A stretch of 64,000 nt of DNA from Streptomyces actinomycinicus (GCF_016741775.1 NZ_JAERRK010000005.1:62001-126000), one strand, 5' to 3'; counted from the first letter of the stretch, positions 49,422 to 60,476 are shown. Numbers and translations: made by a program. The notes: generated by a model not told the origin, from the letters alone.

Positions 49422-50606
49422 GTGAGCGCCTTCCTGTGGATCACCGTCGTGTCGCTGGCCGCGTGGTGCTGGCTGCTGCTGGGGCAGGGCTTCTTCTGGC
49501 GCACGGACGTGCGGCTGCCGCGGCGCCGGGAACCGGACGAGTGGCCGTCGGTCTGTGTGGTCGTACCCGCTCGTGACGAGGCCGCCGTGCTGTCCGCGAG
49601 CCTGCCGTCGCTGCTGGCGCAGGACTATCCGGGGCGGGCCGAGGTCTTCCTGGTGGACGACGGGAGTACGGACGGTACCGGGGAGCTGGCCCGGGAACTG
49701 TCCCGGCGGCACGGTGGGCTGCCGCTCACCGTCGGATCGCCCGGGGAGCCGCCCGCGGGGTGGACGGGCAAGCTGTGGGCGGTGCGGCACGGCATCGCGC
49801 TGGCACGCGCGCGTGAGCCCGAGTTCCTGCTGCTGACGGACGCGGACATCGCGCACGCGCCGGACAGCCTGCGCGAACTGGTCGCGGCGGCGTGCACCGG
49901 CGGGACCGGGGGTTTCGACGTCGTGTCGCAGATGGCGCGGCTTCGGGTGGAGAGCCTGTGGGAGCGGCTCGTGGTGCCGGCGTTCGTGTACTTCTTCGCG
50001 CAGCTGTATCCGTTCCGGTGGATCGGCCGGCCGGGATCGCGCACGGCCGCGGCGGCAGGCGGCTGCGTGCTGCTGCGTGCGGGCACGGCGGGCACGGCAC
50101 GCATCCCTGACTCCATCCGGCACGCCGTCATCGACGACGTGGCGCTCGCGCGCGCGGTGAAGGGCGCCGGCGGCCGGGTGTGGCTGGGGCTGGCCGACCG
50201 GGTCGACAGTGTGCGTCCCTACCCGCGGCTGCACGACCTGTGGCGCATGGTCTCGCGCAGCGCCTACGCACAGCTGCGGCACAACCCGCTGCTGCTCCTC
50301 GGCACGGTCGCCGGGCTCGCGCTGGTGTATCTGGTGCCGCCCGCCGCCGTGGCCGTGGGTGCGGCCGGAGGCGGTACGGCGACGGCGGTCGCGGGCGCGT
50401 CGGCGTGGGCGGTGATGGCCGGAACATACGTGCCGATGCTGCGTTACTACCGGCAGCCGCTGTGGCTCGCCCCGCTCCTGCCGTTCACCGCGTTCCTGTA
50501 CCTCCTCATGACGGTCGACTCGGCCGTGCAGCACTGTCGCGGGCGCGGGGCCGCCTGGAAGGGCCGGACCTACGCCCGCCCGGGCGCCGTGCCCGACGAG
50601 GGCTGA
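49422..50606 (+). CDS. Family 2 glycosyltransferase, HpnB-like
   Basis: 394 residues: an N-terminal helix, GT-A domain (SVCVVVPARDEAAVL, VDDGSTDGT, LLTDADIAHAP), GWTGKLWAVRHG typical of hopene-associated HpnB-type transferases, and three or four C-terminal transmembrane helices. It probably transfers a sugar onto a lipid at the membrane. GTG 49422 is used because the signal-like helix starts immediately; the frame extends upstream without family sequence. No hopanoid genes are visible in the window. Confidence 0.8.
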   Translation: MSAFLWITVVSLAAWCWLLLGQGFFWRTDVRLPRRREPDEWPSVCVVVPARDEAAVLSASLPSLLAQDYPGRAEVFLVDDGSTDGTGELARELSRRHGGLPLTVGSPGEPPAGWTGKLWAVRHGIALARAREPEFLLLTDADIAHAPDSLRELVAAACTGGTGGFDVVSQMARLRVESLWERLVVPAFVYFFAQLYPFRWIGRPGSRTAAAAGGCVLLRAGTAGTARIPDSIRHAVIDDVALARAVKGAGGRVWLGLADRVDSVRPYPRLHDLWRMVSRSAYAQLRHNPLLLLGTVAGLALVYLVPPAAVAVGAAGGGTATAVAGASAWAVMAGTYVPMLRYYRQPLWLAPLLPFTAFLYLLMTVDSAVQHCRGRGAAWKGRTYARPGAVPDEG

Positions 50607-50612
50607 GACCGG

Positions 50613-51926
50613 TCACTTGCGGCCGGGTGTCCAGTTCATGCCCCAGCCGTAGGCGCGGTCCACGGTCCGCTGCGGGCTCGATCCGCGCTCCGGCACGAGG
50701 TACCGCGCCTCGCGCTGGACGACGAGGTCGCCGCCCGTGTTCGTGATCAGGGCGAGCGCGCACACCGGGGAGGGCACGGTGCACTCGTCGAGCGAGAACT
50801 CGATGGGGGCGCCGTGCTGCGGCTGGAGGGTGACGGTGGCGTGCAGGTCGGCGAAGGAGCTGGCGCCTTGGTAGATGGTGACGAAGACGAGGATGCGCCG
50901 GAAGTCCCGCGTGCGGTCGAGGTTGACGGTGAGGTTCTCGCCGCTCGTGACGGCGCCGGTGCGGTCGTCGCCGTCGAGGTGGATGTACGGCGGCCGGTGG
51001 AGCGAACCGAACGCGTTGCCGAGGGCCTGGACGACTCCCTTGCGGCCGTCGGCCAGTTCGTAGAGGGCGCACAGGTCGAGGTCGAGGTCGCCCTGGCCGC
51101 CCCATCGGCCGCCCCATCCCGGGAACTGTTTGCGCATCTGCCAGTTCAGGTTCACCCGCATGGCACCGGAGGTGCCGCCCTGCTTGGCCAGCGAGACGGA
51201 CGGGGCCGCCTTCGTGAGGGTGACCTTGGACAGGCGGACGGGCTGGGCGGGGGGCGCGGGCGGCGGTGCCGGAGCGGCGGCGGGTCGCGGCGGTGTGTTC
51301 GCCGGGGTCGCGGCAGGAGGCGGGGGTGTGCCCGGGAAAGCCGCGGCGGGAGGCGGGGGCGGGGTCACCGGGGGCGTTGCCGCGGGTGGTGCGGGGTGCT
51401 GCGGTTCGTCCACCGTGATGCCGAAGTCGGTTGCCAGGCCCTCGAGTCCGCTGCTGTAGCCCTGTCCGACGGCGCGGAACTTCCAGCCGCCCTGGCGGCG
51501 GTACAGCTCGCCGAGGACGAAGGCCGTCTCCACGGTCGCGCCGGTGCTGTCGAAGCGGGCGACGGACTGGCCGGAGGCCGCGTCGGTCACGTCGATGTAG
51601 AGGCCGGGGACCTGTCCGAACGTTCCGCCGTCCGCGGACGCGACGAGGACGATGCGCTCCACGGCGCCCTCCGCGCGCGCGAGGTCCACGAGCAAGGTGT
51701 CGGTGACGTGTGCGCCGGTCGTCCGTTTGCCCGCGTGGCGGACCGCCCCGGAGGAGTGGGCGGGCTGGTTGTAGAAGACGAAGTCCCGGTCGGACCGGAC
51801 CTTCCCCGCGGCGAGCAGCAGCGCGGAGGCGTCCGCGTCCGGCACCCCCGGAGCGGTCCGCCAGCCCAATTCGATGCGCAGGGCCGTGGTCGGCACCGGC
51901 GTGTTCGACCCTTTCGGCATTGACAT
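50613..51926 (-). CDS. TerD-domain protein with two TerD domains
   Basis: 437 residues: an N-terminal TerD domain (about 1-190; [50 protein letters not shown]), a Pro/Ala-rich linker (about 200-255), and a second TerD-like domain (about 260-430; [25 protein letters not shown]). TerD proteins bind calcium and occur in tellurite and stress-resistance systems; Streptomyces have many, some involved in development. ATG 51926 (MSMPKGSN) is the family start. Convergent with the glycosyltransferase. Confidence 0.88.
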   Translation of the reverse strand: MSMPKGSNTPVPTTALRIELGWRTAPGVPDADASALLLAAGKVRSDRDFVFYNQPAHSSGAVRHAGKRTTGAHVTDTLLVDLARAEGAVERIVLVASADGGTFGQVPGLYIDVTDAASGQSVARFDSTGATVETAFVLGELYRRQGGWKFRAVGQGYSSGLEGLATDFGITVDEPQHPAPPAATPPVTPPPPPAAAFPGTPPPPAATPANTPPRPAAAPAPPPAPPAQPVRLSKVTLTKAAPSVSLAKQGGTSGAMRVNLNWQMRKQFPGWGGRWGGQGDLDLDLCALYELADGRKGVVQALGNAFGSLHRPPYIHLDGDDRTGAVTSGENLTVNLDRTRDFRRILVFVTIYQGASSFADLHATVTLQPQHGAPIEFSLDECTVPSPVCALALITNTGGDLVVQREARYLVPERGSSPQRTVDRAYGWGMNWTPGRK

Positions 51927-52205
51927 GTCCGCCCCCTTAGCGTCCCGGCTTCCGGGTTCCACCCGGTCGCCCTACCCGCACAACCTATTCCCGGGCGCGT
52001 CCGGCACCCGTGAACGGCACCGCAAGATCGCCGGTCAACCGCCGGTAACCCGCCGGGAACTCGGCCTTTACGTGATCCAAACGTTGAATCGCGTCCCTTT
52101 TTGCCAAGTTCGCTCGGATTGGGGATCCCAGGCCACTGCCGACACGGAAAACAACCCTCTTATCGGTCTCCCCAACCAGCACATCGTGGGCTTAACTTAT
52201 GTGCC

Positions 52206-52643
52206 ATGACCTCCCCCCGCTCCACTTATGGTGGCGGCTACTACTCCGCCTCCTTCCCGGACACCCCGATCTACGACTCCCTCGTGGCCGAGCGGGGCAC
52301 CCCGCAGATCGCCCCGATCCGGGTCCCCGCCGCCTACGACGCGGGCAGCAGCCTCCCCGCCCTGCCCTCGGCCCTGCCGGCCCTCCCGGCGGCCCCCTCG
52401 CAGCCGGCCCCCGGCTACGGCTACCCGCAGATGCAGCAGCCCGCACCGCTGCACCACGCGCCCACGGCGTACATCCCGCAGCAGGCGAGCGCCCCGCGCG
52501 CCTACCCCGGTCCGCAGGCCCCGCAGCAGCAGCGGCCGATGGCGGCGGGCACCGGCTACGAGGCGATGCGCCCGGCCGCCCCGCGCCCCGCGCCGGCTCC
52601 CTACCAGGACCCGTACAACAACCAGCAGTACCGCGGCTACTGA
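52206..52643 (+). CDS. Pro/Tyr/Gln-rich small protein, function unknown
   Basis: 145 residues, low complexity: rich in Pro, Ala, Tyr and Gln, beginning MTSPRSTYGGGYYSASFPD and ending YNNQQYRGY. No domain, signal peptide or membrane helix. Proteins of this composition are widespread and conserved in Streptomyces but uncharacterised. ATG 52206; no good RBS seen. Confidence 0.7.
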   Translation: MTSPRSTYGGGYYSASFPDTPIYDSLVAERGTPQIAPIRVPAAYDAGSSLPALPSALPALPAAPSQPAPGYGYPQMQQPAPLHHAPTAYIPQQASAPRAYPGPQAPQQQRPMAAGTGYEAMRPAAPRPAPAPYQDPYNNQQYRGY

Positions 52644-52686
52644 CCGGCGTATCCCGGCTGTCGGTGCCACCTGGCACGATGGCGGT

Positions 52687-53511
52687 ATGGGAAACGCCGA
52701 AGTGCAGTCGATCCACGTCCACCCGGTCAAGGCGTTCCGCGGGCTGTCGCCCAGGGAGGCCGTCGTGGAGCCCTGGGGCCTGGCCGGGGACCGACGCTGG
52801 GCACTGATCGACGACGGGGGAAAGGTCGTCACACAGCGCGAGCAGCCGCGTCTCGCGCTGGCCGCCGCCGAGCCACTGGCCGGCGGCGGCATTCGTCTGT
52901 CCGCACCGGGACGGTCACCACTGACGGTCGAGGTGCCGCAGCCGGCGGCGACCGTGCCGATGACCATCTTCGGCACGAAGGTCGAGGCGGTCCCGGCCGC
53001 CGCGGACGCCCACGCCTGGTGCAGCGCCTATCTGCAGGCTGGGGTCCGCCTGGTGCACCTGGACGATCCGGCCACCCGCCGCCCGATCGATCCCGACCAC
53101 GCCCTGCCCGGCGAGACGGTGAGCTTCGCCGACGGCTACCCCCTGCTGGTCACCACGGTGGCTTCGCTGGAGGCCCTGAACTCCCTGATAGCCGAGGGCC
53201 CCAACGCCCATGAGGGCCCGCTGCCCATGAACCGGTTCCGGCCGAACGTCGTCGTCGCCGGCACCGAGCCCTGGGCCGAGGACCACTGGACCCGGATCTC
53301 CGTCGGGGAGGTCGTCTTCCGGGGCCCGAAGGCCTGTGGGCGGTGTGTCGTGACGACCACCGACCAGGACACCGCCGTGCGCGGCCGGGAACCGCTGCTC
53401 ACCCTGGCGCGCCACCGCAGGATCGGCGGAAATCTGCTGTTCGGACTGAATCTCGTGCCCGTCTCCTCCGGGACGATCCGGGTGGGCGACCCGGTGCGTG
53501 TGCTCGAGTAG
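52687..53511 (+). CDS. MOSC domain protein (MOSC N-terminal barrel + MOSC)
   Basis: 274 residues. The N-terminal beta barrel (IHVHPVKAFRGLSPREAVVE, GLAGDRRWALID) is followed by the MOSC domain with NRFRPNVVV and the conserved Cys in GPKACGRCVVTTTDQ. These proteins bind the molybdenum cofactor; relatives are the mARC/YcbX N-hydroxylated-compound reductases. ATG 52687. It stands alone, 43 bases after the Pro-rich protein. Confidence 0.88.
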   Translation: MGNAEVQSIHVHPVKAFRGLSPREAVVEPWGLAGDRRWALIDDGGKVVTQREQPRLALAAAEPLAGGGIRLSAPGRSPLTVEVPQPAATVPMTIFGTKVEAVPAAADAHAWCSAYLQAGVRLVHLDDPATRRPIDPDHALPGETVSFADGYPLLVTTVASLEALNSLIAEGPNAHEGPLPMNRFRPNVVVAGTEPWAEDHWTRISVGEVVFRGPKACGRCVVTTTDQDTAVRGREPLLTLARHRRIGGNLLFGLNLVPVSSGTIRVGDPVRVLE

Positions 53512-53725
53512 GACGGCCCCGGGCTCCGGTGCACCCCCTCGGTCCACTCCGGCTCCCCGGCCGGGAACCGCGGGCGGTACCCCGGTCGTTGAAGGGGCGT
53601 GAGAAATTCGTGAGGAGCCGCGTGCGTCAGGTACCGCGGCGGGCGTGACAGCGCTCTCCCCCGATCCGGACCGGGGGTGAGCGCCGGTGTCGGGGGACAT
53701 GACGGACCGGAAGGGGGGTGGGGAC

Positions 53726-54331
53726 ATGCGGGCTCTCAACGGGCTGTGGCGCTGGCGGCACAATCCGCTGCGCCGCGCGACCGATCTGGCCGAGGCGTGG
53801 GTGGCCCTGGTGGCGCTGCTGCTGATCGCCGTGGCCGCACCCGTGGCCGGCTGCCTGGTCGGCGCCGCTGCCCAGGACTCCCTCCAGCAGTCCGTACGCC
53901 GGCAGCAGCACGCGCGCCACATGGTGACCGCCACCGTGGTCCGGGATCTGGGCGAGGCCCTGCCGGAGTCCGACCCGGAGACCAGCAGCGCGAGCCAGGC
54001 CCGCAGCCGTGTCATCGCGCACTGGGTCGCGCCGGACGGCACCCGGCAGCACGGCGCGGTGCTCGCGGACCTCAAGTCCCCGCACCGGGGCGACCGTTTC
54101 AGGCTCTGGACCGACCCGCACGGCCGAATAACCACCCGCCCGCTGGACTCGGCCACGGCGACGGCTCACGCGGTGCTCGCCGGGTTCGGCGCGGCCCTGG
54201 TGATCGCGGTCCTGGTCGAATGCGGCCGGCGCCTGACCGTGTGGCGCATGGTCCGCCGGCGGTTCGCGCACTGGGACCAGGCCTGGGACCGGGCGGGTCC
54301 GGACTGGGGCAAGGCGGGCACCGGCAGCTGA
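53726..54331 (+). CDS. Two-helix membrane protein (Rv1733c-like)
   Basis: 201 residues: basic start [17 protein letters not shown], a transmembrane helix ([19 protein letters not shown]), an outer domain of about 100 residues with VTATVV and HWVAPDGT strands, and a second helix near 145-165, then a basic C-terminus. This plan is that of actinobacterial Rv1733c-like proteins, of unknown function. ATG 53726 preceded by AAGGGGGGTGGGG is preferred over ATG 53699. Confidence 0.75.
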   Translation: MRALNGLWRWRHNPLRRATDLAEAWVALVALLLIAVAAPVAGCLVGAAAQDSLQQSVRRQQHARHMVTATVVRDLGEALPESDPETSSASQARSRVIAHWVAPDGTRQHGAVLADLKSPHRGDRFRLWTDPHGRITTRPLDSATATAHAVLAGFGAALVIAVLVECGRRLTVWRMVRRRFAHWDQAWDRAGPDWGKAGTGS

Positions 54332-54560
54332 CGGCCTTCCGGCTCTGGTCAACCCGACGTGCATGCACACGCTACGGTGGACCGGCCGAAGCGCTTTCGG
54401 CGACAACCCGCGGGTGCGTGGACCCCGGGGCGTGCAGGTTCCCGGAGCGCGAACGCGCTCATGCCCCGGGGGCCGAGCACGGTCGTGGTCCCGGCACCGG
54501 CGGCAGCGTCCCGGTGGGCAGCGAGCCATCAGTACGACGAGGTGGGGGCACAGCAACGCC

Positions 54561-56999
54561 ATGGCACAGGGCACGGTCCAGGTGACGCACACCGGTACTT
54601 CGCGGTGGCGGCGCCGCACGGGTGAGTACGCGTCGCTCGCCGCCGCCCTGGAGGCCGCCGCCGACGGCGACGTCCTCACGATCGCCGCCGGCACCTACCG
54701 GGAGAACCTCGTCGTCCAGCGCGCGGTGACACTCCGCGGGCCGGACGGCTCCCCCGGCTCGGTGCGGATCGCGCCCGTGGACGGGGTGCCGCTCACCGTG
54801 CGGGCCTCGGCCGTGGTGCGGGACCTGCACGTGGAGGGGCAGGACGCGGCGGCGCCCGCGCTGCTGGTCGAGGAGGGCACGCCCGAGCTGACGGACGTGC
54901 GGATCGTCACCCGGTCCGCCGCCGGCATCGAGGTGCGCGGTGGCGCCCGTCCGACCGTGCGCCGGTGCACCGTGGACAACCCGGCCGGTATCGGCATCGC
55001 CGTACTCGACGGCGGGAGCGGGGTGTTCGAGGAGTGCGAGGTCGTCGCGGCCGGCCAGGCGGGCGTGGCGGTCCGCGGCGGGGCGCATCCGCGGCTGGAG
55101 CGCTGCCGGGTCCACCACGCCTCGGGCACGGGGTTGTCCGCGACCGGCGAGAACTCCTCGCTGGAGGCGGTGGGTTGCGAGATCTACGAGGTGCGCGGCT
55201 CCGGTGTGCAGGTGACCCAGCGGGCCACCGCTCACCTGACCGACTGCGATGTGCACCGGACCGCCGCCGACGGCGTCACCATGGACACGGACGCGGTGCT
55301 CACGCTCGCCGACTGCCGCATCCACGACATCCCGGAGAACGCGGTCGACCTGCGCTCCCGTTCGGTGCTGACGCTGACCCGGACGACGGTCCGTCAGTTC
55401 GGCCGCAACGGCCTGTCGGTGTGGGACCCGGGGACCCGGGTGGACGCCAACCAGTGCGAGATCTTCGACAGCACCGGCGACTACCCGGCGGTGTGGGTGA
55501 GCGACGGCGCCACCGCGGTGCTCGACTCCTGCCGGGTGCACGACGTGCCGGACGCGCTGTTCGTGCTGGACCGCGGTTCCCGTGCCGACGTCGTGGACAG
55601 CGACCTGTCCCAGGTGCGGAACACGGCGGTGTCGGTGAGTGACGGGGCGACCGCTCAGCTGGACGACTGCCGGATCCGGGAGGCGGCCACCGGCGCGTGG
55701 TTCCGTGACCACGGCAGCGGCGGCACGCTCAACAACTGCACGCTGGACGGCACGCAGACCGGGGTGATCGTCACCAAGGGCGCCGACCCGACGATCGAGC
55801 GCTGCACGGTCGACTCGCCCGCGGAGGCCGGTTTCTACGTCTCGGCGGGCGGCCGGGGCAGCTTCCTGAACTGCCGGGTCACCGGCAGCGGCGGATACGG
55901 CTTCCATGTGATCGACGGCTGCCGTACGACGCTGCGCAGATGCCGTACGGAGCGGTGTGCGCGCGGGGGTTACGAGTTCGCCGACGGCGGCCCGGACGCG
56001 GGGTCCGGGACGGGGCCGGTCGTGGAGGACTGCACCAGCGACGAGAGCGGCGGTCTCCGGGCACCGGCGGCGCTCGAGACGGCCGTACAGACGGCGACGC
56101 GGTCCGCCGGACTGCTGGGAGCGCTTCCGGGGCAGCGGGCCACGGACCAGGAGCCGCCGGTCGCCGTCGCGGAGCCGGAGAAGGCGCAGCGCACGTCGAA
56201 GGACGTGCTCGGGGAACTCGACGCCCTGGTGGGTCTGGAGAGCGTCAAGCGTGAGGTGCGGGCGCTGACCGACATGATCGAGGTGGGCCGGCGCCGGCAG
56301 CAGGCGGGGCTGAAGGCGGCCTCCGTCAAGCGGCATCTGGTCTTCACCGGCTCCCCCGGCACCGGCAAGACCACGGTCGCCCGGCTGTACGGCGAGATCC
56401 TCGCCTCGCTGGGCGTGCTGGAGAAGGGCCACCTGGTGGAGGTGTCGCGGGTCGACCTGGTCGGCGAGCACATCGGTTCCACGGCGATCCGCACCCAGGA
56501 GGCCTTCGAACGGGCGCGCGGCGGTGTGCTGTTCATCGACGAGGCGTACGCGCTGTCGCCGGAGGACGCCGGGCGGGACTTCGGCAAGGAGGCCATCGAC
56601 ACCCTGGTGAAGCTGATGGAGGACCACCGGGACGCGGTGGTGGTCATCGTCGCCGGGTACACCGCGGAGATGCAGCGCTTCCTTTCCGTCAACCCGGGTG
56701 TCGCCTCCCGCTTCTCCCGGACCATCACCTTCGGCGACTACGGCCCCGACGAGCTGCTGCGGATCGTGGAGCAGCAGGCCGAGGAGCACGAGTACGCGTT
56801 GACGCCGGGCGCGTGCGAGGCACTGCTGAAGTACTTCACGACGATCCCGAAGGGGCCGGCGTTCGGCAACGGCCGGACCGCCCGGCAGACGTTCGAGGCG
56901 ATGGTGGAGCGCCACGCGAGCCGGGTCGCCCAGCTCACCGACCCCACCACCGACGATCTGACCCTCCTCTACGCGGAGGACCTGCCCGAACTGCCCTGA
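54561..56999 (+). CDS. Right-handed beta-helix/AAA+ ATPase fusion (CbbX/SpoVK-like)
   Basis: 812 residues. Residues about 20-530 are a right-handed parallel beta-helix with some 20 short repeats (LxxCxVxxxxxxGVxVxxGAxPxL). Residues about 550-812 are a CbxX/CfqX-type AAA+ domain: Walker [10 protein letters not shown] (about 595), Walker [10 protein letters not shown] (about 657), VASRFSRTI sensor region. Such fusions are seen in actinobacteria and are related to the EccA AAA+ of type VII secretion. ATG 54561 begins the beta-helix directly. Partner and target are unknown. Confidence 0.88.
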   Translation: MAQGTVQVTHTGTSRWRRRTGEYASLAAALEAAADGDVLTIAAGTYRENLVVQRAVTLRGPDGSPGSVRIAPVDGVPLTVRASAVVRDLHVEGQDAAAPALLVEEGTPELTDVRIVTRSAAGIEVRGGARPTVRRCTVDNPAGIGIAVLDGGSGVFEECEVVAAGQAGVAVRGGAHPRLERCRVHHASGTGLSATGENSSLEAVGCEIYEVRGSGVQVTQRATAHLTDCDVHRTAADGVTMDTDAVLTLADCRIHDIPENAVDLRSRSVLTLTRTTVRQFGRNGLSVWDPGTRVDANQCEIFDSTGDYPAVWVSDGATAVLDSCRVHDVPDALFVLDRGSRADVVDSDLSQVRNTAVSVSDGATAQLDDCRIREAATGAWFRDHGSGGTLNNCTLDGTQTGVIVTKGADPTIERCTVDSPAEAGFYVSAGGRGSFLNCRVTGSGGYGFHVIDGCRTTLRRCRTERCARGGYEFADGGPDAGSGTGPVVEDCTSDESGGLRAPAALETAVQTATRSAGLLGALPGQRATDQEPPVAVAEPEKAQRTSKDVLGELDALVGLESVKREVRALTDMIEVGRRRQQAGLKAASVKRHLVFTGSPGTGKTTVARLYGEILASLGVLEKGHLVEVSRVDLVGEHIGSTAIRTQEAFERARGGVLFIDEAYALSPEDAGRDFGKEAIDTLVKLMEDHRDAVVVIVAGYTAEMQRFLSVNPGVASRFSRTITFGDYGPDELLRIVEQQAEEHEYALTPGACEALLKYFTTIPKGPAFGNGRTARQTFEAMVERHASRVAQLTDPTTDDLTLLYAEDLPELP

Positions 57000-57001
57000 C
57001 C

Positions 57002-57056
57002 GGGCCGGCCGGCCGACGCGGTGCCGGAAGGCTCGGCCGGGCCGGCCCGCGCCGTG
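57002..57056. terminator. Possible terminator between convergent genes
   Basis: GGGCCGGCCGGCC and a nearly complementary GGCCGGGCCGGCCC lie between the AAA fusion stop and the VOC protein stop. The stem is imperfect and GC-only. Confidence 0.4.
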
Positions 57057-57062
57057 TCGCTG

Positions 57063-57491
57063 TCAGGGGCGGATGTAGGGCCGGGTCATGATCTCCATGT
57101 TGTGGCCGTCGGGGTCGTCGAAGTAGGCGCCGCGGCCGCCGAACAGACGGTTGATCTTGCCGGGTTCGGTGTGGCCGGGGTCGGCGTAATAGGTGACGCC
57201 GACTGCCTCCAGGCGGGCGATCATGCCGTCGAACTGCTCGTCGGGCACGAGGAAGGCGTAGTGCTGGGCCTGGATCGGCTCGTCCCGCTTCTCGTAGTAG
57301 TCGAGTGTCACGCCGTTGCCGAGGTCGACGGGCAGGAACGGCCCGAAGGGGGCGCCGACCTCCAGGCCCAGGATCGCGGCGAGGAACTCGGCGGACAGGC
57401 TCCGGTCGCTCGCGTAGACGGCGGTGTGGTTCAACTGAACGGCTGCAGCAGGCAGTTGTGAGGCGTGCGTGTTCTGCGGGTGTTGGGGCAC
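57063..57491 (-). CDS. VOC/glyoxalase family protein
   Basis: 142 residues with the two-module VOC fold: QLNHTAVYASDRSLSAEFLA...ILGLEV and later FGGRGAYFDDPDGHNMEIM. Metal-ligand-like His (NHTAV) and Glu (NMEIM) are present. Family members include glyoxalases, dioxygenases and resistance proteins; the substrate is not predictable. GTG 57491 is used; a start nearer QLNHTAV is possible. Confidence 0.85.
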   Translation of the reverse strand: MPQHPQNTHASQLPAAAVQLNHTAVYASDRSLSAEFLAAILGLEVGAPFGPFLPVDLGNGVTLDYYEKRDEPIQAQHYAFLVPDEQFDGMIARLEAVGVTYYADPGHTEPGKINRLFGGRGAYFDDPDGHNMEIMTRPYIRP

Positions 57492-57663
57492 GGGTGAAGG
57501 TCTCCGGTCGTTTGTTCCGTCGTGCTGGGGCGCCGCGCTCGGGCGCCGGGAGGAAAGACACGGAGAAGAGGGGCGGGGCTCTCGCCCGCCTCGCGCTCAC
57601 GCGGAGGCCGGGAGTCCCACTCGTGTATGGCCCATGGCCGACCCGGCAGTCACACGGCGAACG

Positions 57664-60183
57664 TTATCGATCTTCAGGGGCCGGTGCAACACGCTGCTCC
57701 TCGAACGAGGCCCGCTCCTGCGGGCGTTGGCCGGGCAGCTCCGGGTGCAGTCGGGCCAGGAGCCGGCCGCGGTCGTGGGCGAAGGCCGGGTCCGACTGGT
57801 AGTCGGAGTGACCGAGGACGGGCGCCGGGAGGGGGTGGTCGGCCGTGCGGCCGTAGGCGAGGGGGTCACGCAGCGGCTCGTGGTCGACGTCCGGGGTGGT
57901 GGTGCCGCCGGGGACGTGCACCGGGCCGCCGATGGGGTCGGTGAGGCGATAGAGGTTGCGCCAGCAGGCGACGTCCTGGTGCAGGGCGGCGAGGGCCGGC
58001 GGGCCGAAGTGGGCCGGGAACCAGCGGCCGTACAGGCGCTCCAGCGGGGAGCCGTAGGTGAGCAGGGCGACCCGTCCGCGGACGGACGGCGGCAGCTGCC
58101 AGGCCGCCGCGGCGGCGAGGACGCTGCCCTGGGAGTGGCCGGACAGGACCAGCCGGCCGCCGGTGTGCCGGGTCCAGGTCGCCATGCGCCAGGTGAGGTC
58201 GGGTACGGCGCGCTCGGCGTAGCAGGGCGGTGCGAAGGGGTGGGCGGCGCGCGGCCAGAAGGTCCCGACGTCCCAGAGGGTGCCGATGGTGCGCCGGGCG
58301 GAGGCGTCCTTGTAGGCGCGTCTGCCCCAGGTCACGAACAGCAGGAAGCCGAGGCCGACCAGCCAGGAGCCCAGAGCCTGGGAGGTCTCGGCCATGGCCT
58401 GGACGACGTGGTGGGCGTGCCGGGCCGCCCCGGCGGGGGGCTTCCTGGTGGCGAGGGCTCCGGTCAGGGCCACGGTGCCCAGGAGCAGGGTGGTGGCGGT
58501 GAGCACGGCGACGACGAGGGGCGCCCGGTCGGTGAGGGTGGCCATGGCCCGGGCGTGGGCGATGGCACGGGTGCGGCCCGGGTCCTCGGGTTCGCCGGGG
58601 TGCTCGTGGCGGACGGTGTCGCGCTCCGCGCGGGCGAGCCGGGCGGTGCGTACCGCGAGTCCGGCGGCCAGGAGCAGGAGCACCGCGAGGACGGGCGGGA
58701 TGGCGGAGGCCTGCCAGGTGAGCAGGACGGGCGGTCCGGGGAGCAGGGCGCGGGTGCCGTCCAGCCAGTCGGCGACGCGCTGGGCGACCCCGCCGGAGAC
58801 CACTCCGCCGAGCGCGCAGCCGAGCAGTGCGACCGCGGGGCCGCCGAGGCCGCGCATGGCGGCGCGCGGGTCGGGTCTGCGCCGGTGGAGATCCGCGGCC
58901 ACGGCACCGAGGGCGACGACGAGCAGGCCCTGGCCCAGCATGAGGGCGCCGAAGGCCGGGTCCCCGGGCAGCCGTCCGGTGGACTGCCAGCCGGGCCGGG
59001 ACCAGCCGGCGTACAGCAGGCTGAGCAGCAGCAGGGCGAGCGCGCCGAGCGGCAGGCGGCGTACCAGGTGGTGGTCGAGGCGCTGGTCGAGGCGGTTCTC
59101 GCTGCGGCCCCGGCGGCACACCACGGACACCACCGCCGCCGCACAGGCGAGCAGGGCCGCGGGCAGCAGCCGGCCGAGGAGGTCCAGGGCCGCGGGACCG
59201 CCCGGCCGGTGGTCGAAGCGGGCGGCCGGGGTGGCGACGGTCGCGGCCACCGTGAGCAGGCCCGCCGCGGTGTGGGCGGCGCGCAGCCGGGCGACCAGGC
59301 GGCGCCCGTACCAGAAGCCGGGCCGGGCCAGCGCGCTCGCATGGGTGTCCGGCTCGGGGTCGAGGGTGAGGGGGCGGTGGGACTCGTACGCGTTCCAGGT
59401 GCGGTGCGAGAGGTACCAGAGCAGGCCGGTCAGTGCGGCGGGCAGTGCCGCGGCGAGGGCGAGCCGGCGGCCGGGGGCGCTCCACCAGCCGCCGGACGCG
59501 GTGGGCGCTCCGGGTACCGCGGGCGCGAGGAAGCCCAGCCAGGAGTGGCGGCGTACGCAGGTGCGGGTGCCGGCGCACTGCCAGGCCACGAGGTCCAGAG
59601 CCACTTCGCAGGCGGCGGCGATCAGCAGCACGGTCAGGGTGAGGGCGACCAGGCGCACCAGGAGGCCGTACAGCCGGACGGTGCGGGGCCGGCCGGGGGC
59701 GGCGGGGCGCATCCAGTGAGCGAGGTTGACCACCATGAACGGCAGCAGCAACAGCCACAGGGCACGGCTGCCGTCGCCGGAGGTGAGCTTGCACCAGACG
59801 TACGCCTCCTGGACGGGTCCGCTGCCGGGGTCCGTCCCGGCCGGGGCGGTGCCCGCGTCGCCGGCCCGCCGGAAGACGGCGGCCGTGTCGTCGCCGGTGA
59901 TCCGGACGGTGCGCGGGTCGCCGAGCATCTTCTCGGGCGTGGTGCCGCCGACCCCGTGCACCAGCAGCTCCAGATCGTTCCCGGACCCGGCACCCCCCTG
60001 CGCGTGCCACACCGGAGCCCGGTCCGCACCCCGTCCCGGGGCCTGGTCCGCACCCCGTCCCGGGGCCTGGTCCTCACCCCGTCCCGGGGCCTGGTCCCCG
60101 GGCAGCCGCGGGGCCTGTTCCCCGCGCCGCCCTGGCGCCCGGTCCGCCCGCTGTGCCGGAGGCTGTCCTTGCGCACGTTCCAC
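57664..60183 (-). CDS. Large membrane protein with C-terminal alpha/beta-hydrolase-like domain
   Basis: About 839 residues: a repetitive hydrophilic N-terminus (GADQAPGR repeats), a short segment LELLVHGVGG that looks like the first strand and oxyanion motif of a hydrolase, some ten transmembrane helices (about 120-600), and a C-terminal hydrolase part with LVLSGHSQGSVLAAA (about 680) and a late HSDY/His. The hydrolase fold appears split by the membrane region, as in some uncharacterised actinobacterial proteins. The exact start is uncertain: GTG 60183 is one option, a start after the repeats another. Divergent from the DeoR gene. Confidence 0.7.
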   Translation of the reverse strand: MERAQGQPPAQRADRAPGRRGEQAPRLPGDQAPGRGEDQAPGRGADQAPGRGADRAPVWHAQGGAGSGNDLELLVHGVGGTTPEKMLGDPRTVRITGDDTAAVFRRAGDAGTAPAGTDPGSGPVQEAYVWCKLTSGDGSRALWLLLLPFMVVNLAHWMRPAAPGRPRTVRLYGLLVRLVALTLTVLLIAAACEVALDLVAWQCAGTRTCVRRHSWLGFLAPAVPGAPTASGGWWSAPGRRLALAAALPAALTGLLWYLSHRTWNAYESHRPLTLDPEPDTHASALARPGFWYGRRLVARLRAAHTAAGLLTVAATVATPAARFDHRPGGPAALDLLGRLLPAALLACAAAVVSVVCRRGRSENRLDQRLDHHLVRRLPLGALALLLLSLLYAGWSRPGWQSTGRLPGDPAFGALMLGQGLLVVALGAVAADLHRRRPDPRAAMRGLGGPAVALLGCALGGVVSGGVAQRVADWLDGTRALLPGPPVLLTWQASAIPPVLAVLLLLAAGLAVRTARLARAERDTVRHEHPGEPEDPGRTRAIAHARAMATLTDRAPLVVAVLTATTLLLGTVALTGALATRKPPAGAARHAHHVVQAMAETSQALGSWLVGLGFLLFVTWGRRAYKDASARRTIGTLWDVGTFWPRAAHPFAPPCYAERAVPDLTWRMATWTRHTGGRLVLSGHSQGSVLAAAAAWQLPPSVRGRVALLTYGSPLERLYGRWFPAHFGPPALAALHQDVACWRNLYRLTDPIGGPVHVPGGTTTPDVDHEPLRDPLAYGRTADHPLPAPVLGHSDYQSDPAFAHDRGRLLARLHPELPGQRPQERASFEEQRVAPAPEDR
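60024..60095 (-). repeat. Three 24-bp tandem repeats at the start of the membrane protein gene
   Basis: Three consecutive 24-base units encode (G)xDQAPGR octapeptides near the N-terminus of the membrane protein. Copy number may vary between strains. Confidence 0.75.
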
Positions 60184-60476
60184 TGTTCTCGCACTTCCCC
60201 CGTGACGCGCTGACGTCTGTGTCGTGCGGGCTCCAGGATGTCCGGTCCTGCGGTCGCGCACACCCCTCGTCACGGAATCTCCCCGAACCGTGTGAGGCCG
60301 GGCGGACGGGAGACGACGCGCGTGGCGGGTGCGCGCGTCGGCAGGTGGTGGCGCACCCCGTGGCGTCCCGTGAAAAGATGGGACGCCCGCGCACTGCCGG
60401 ACGGACGGAACGTCGAGGTCGGAGCCGGTGCGCCGGGCGAGTCGGACGGGTTGGCGGCGAAAGGACCGGAGCGTAC

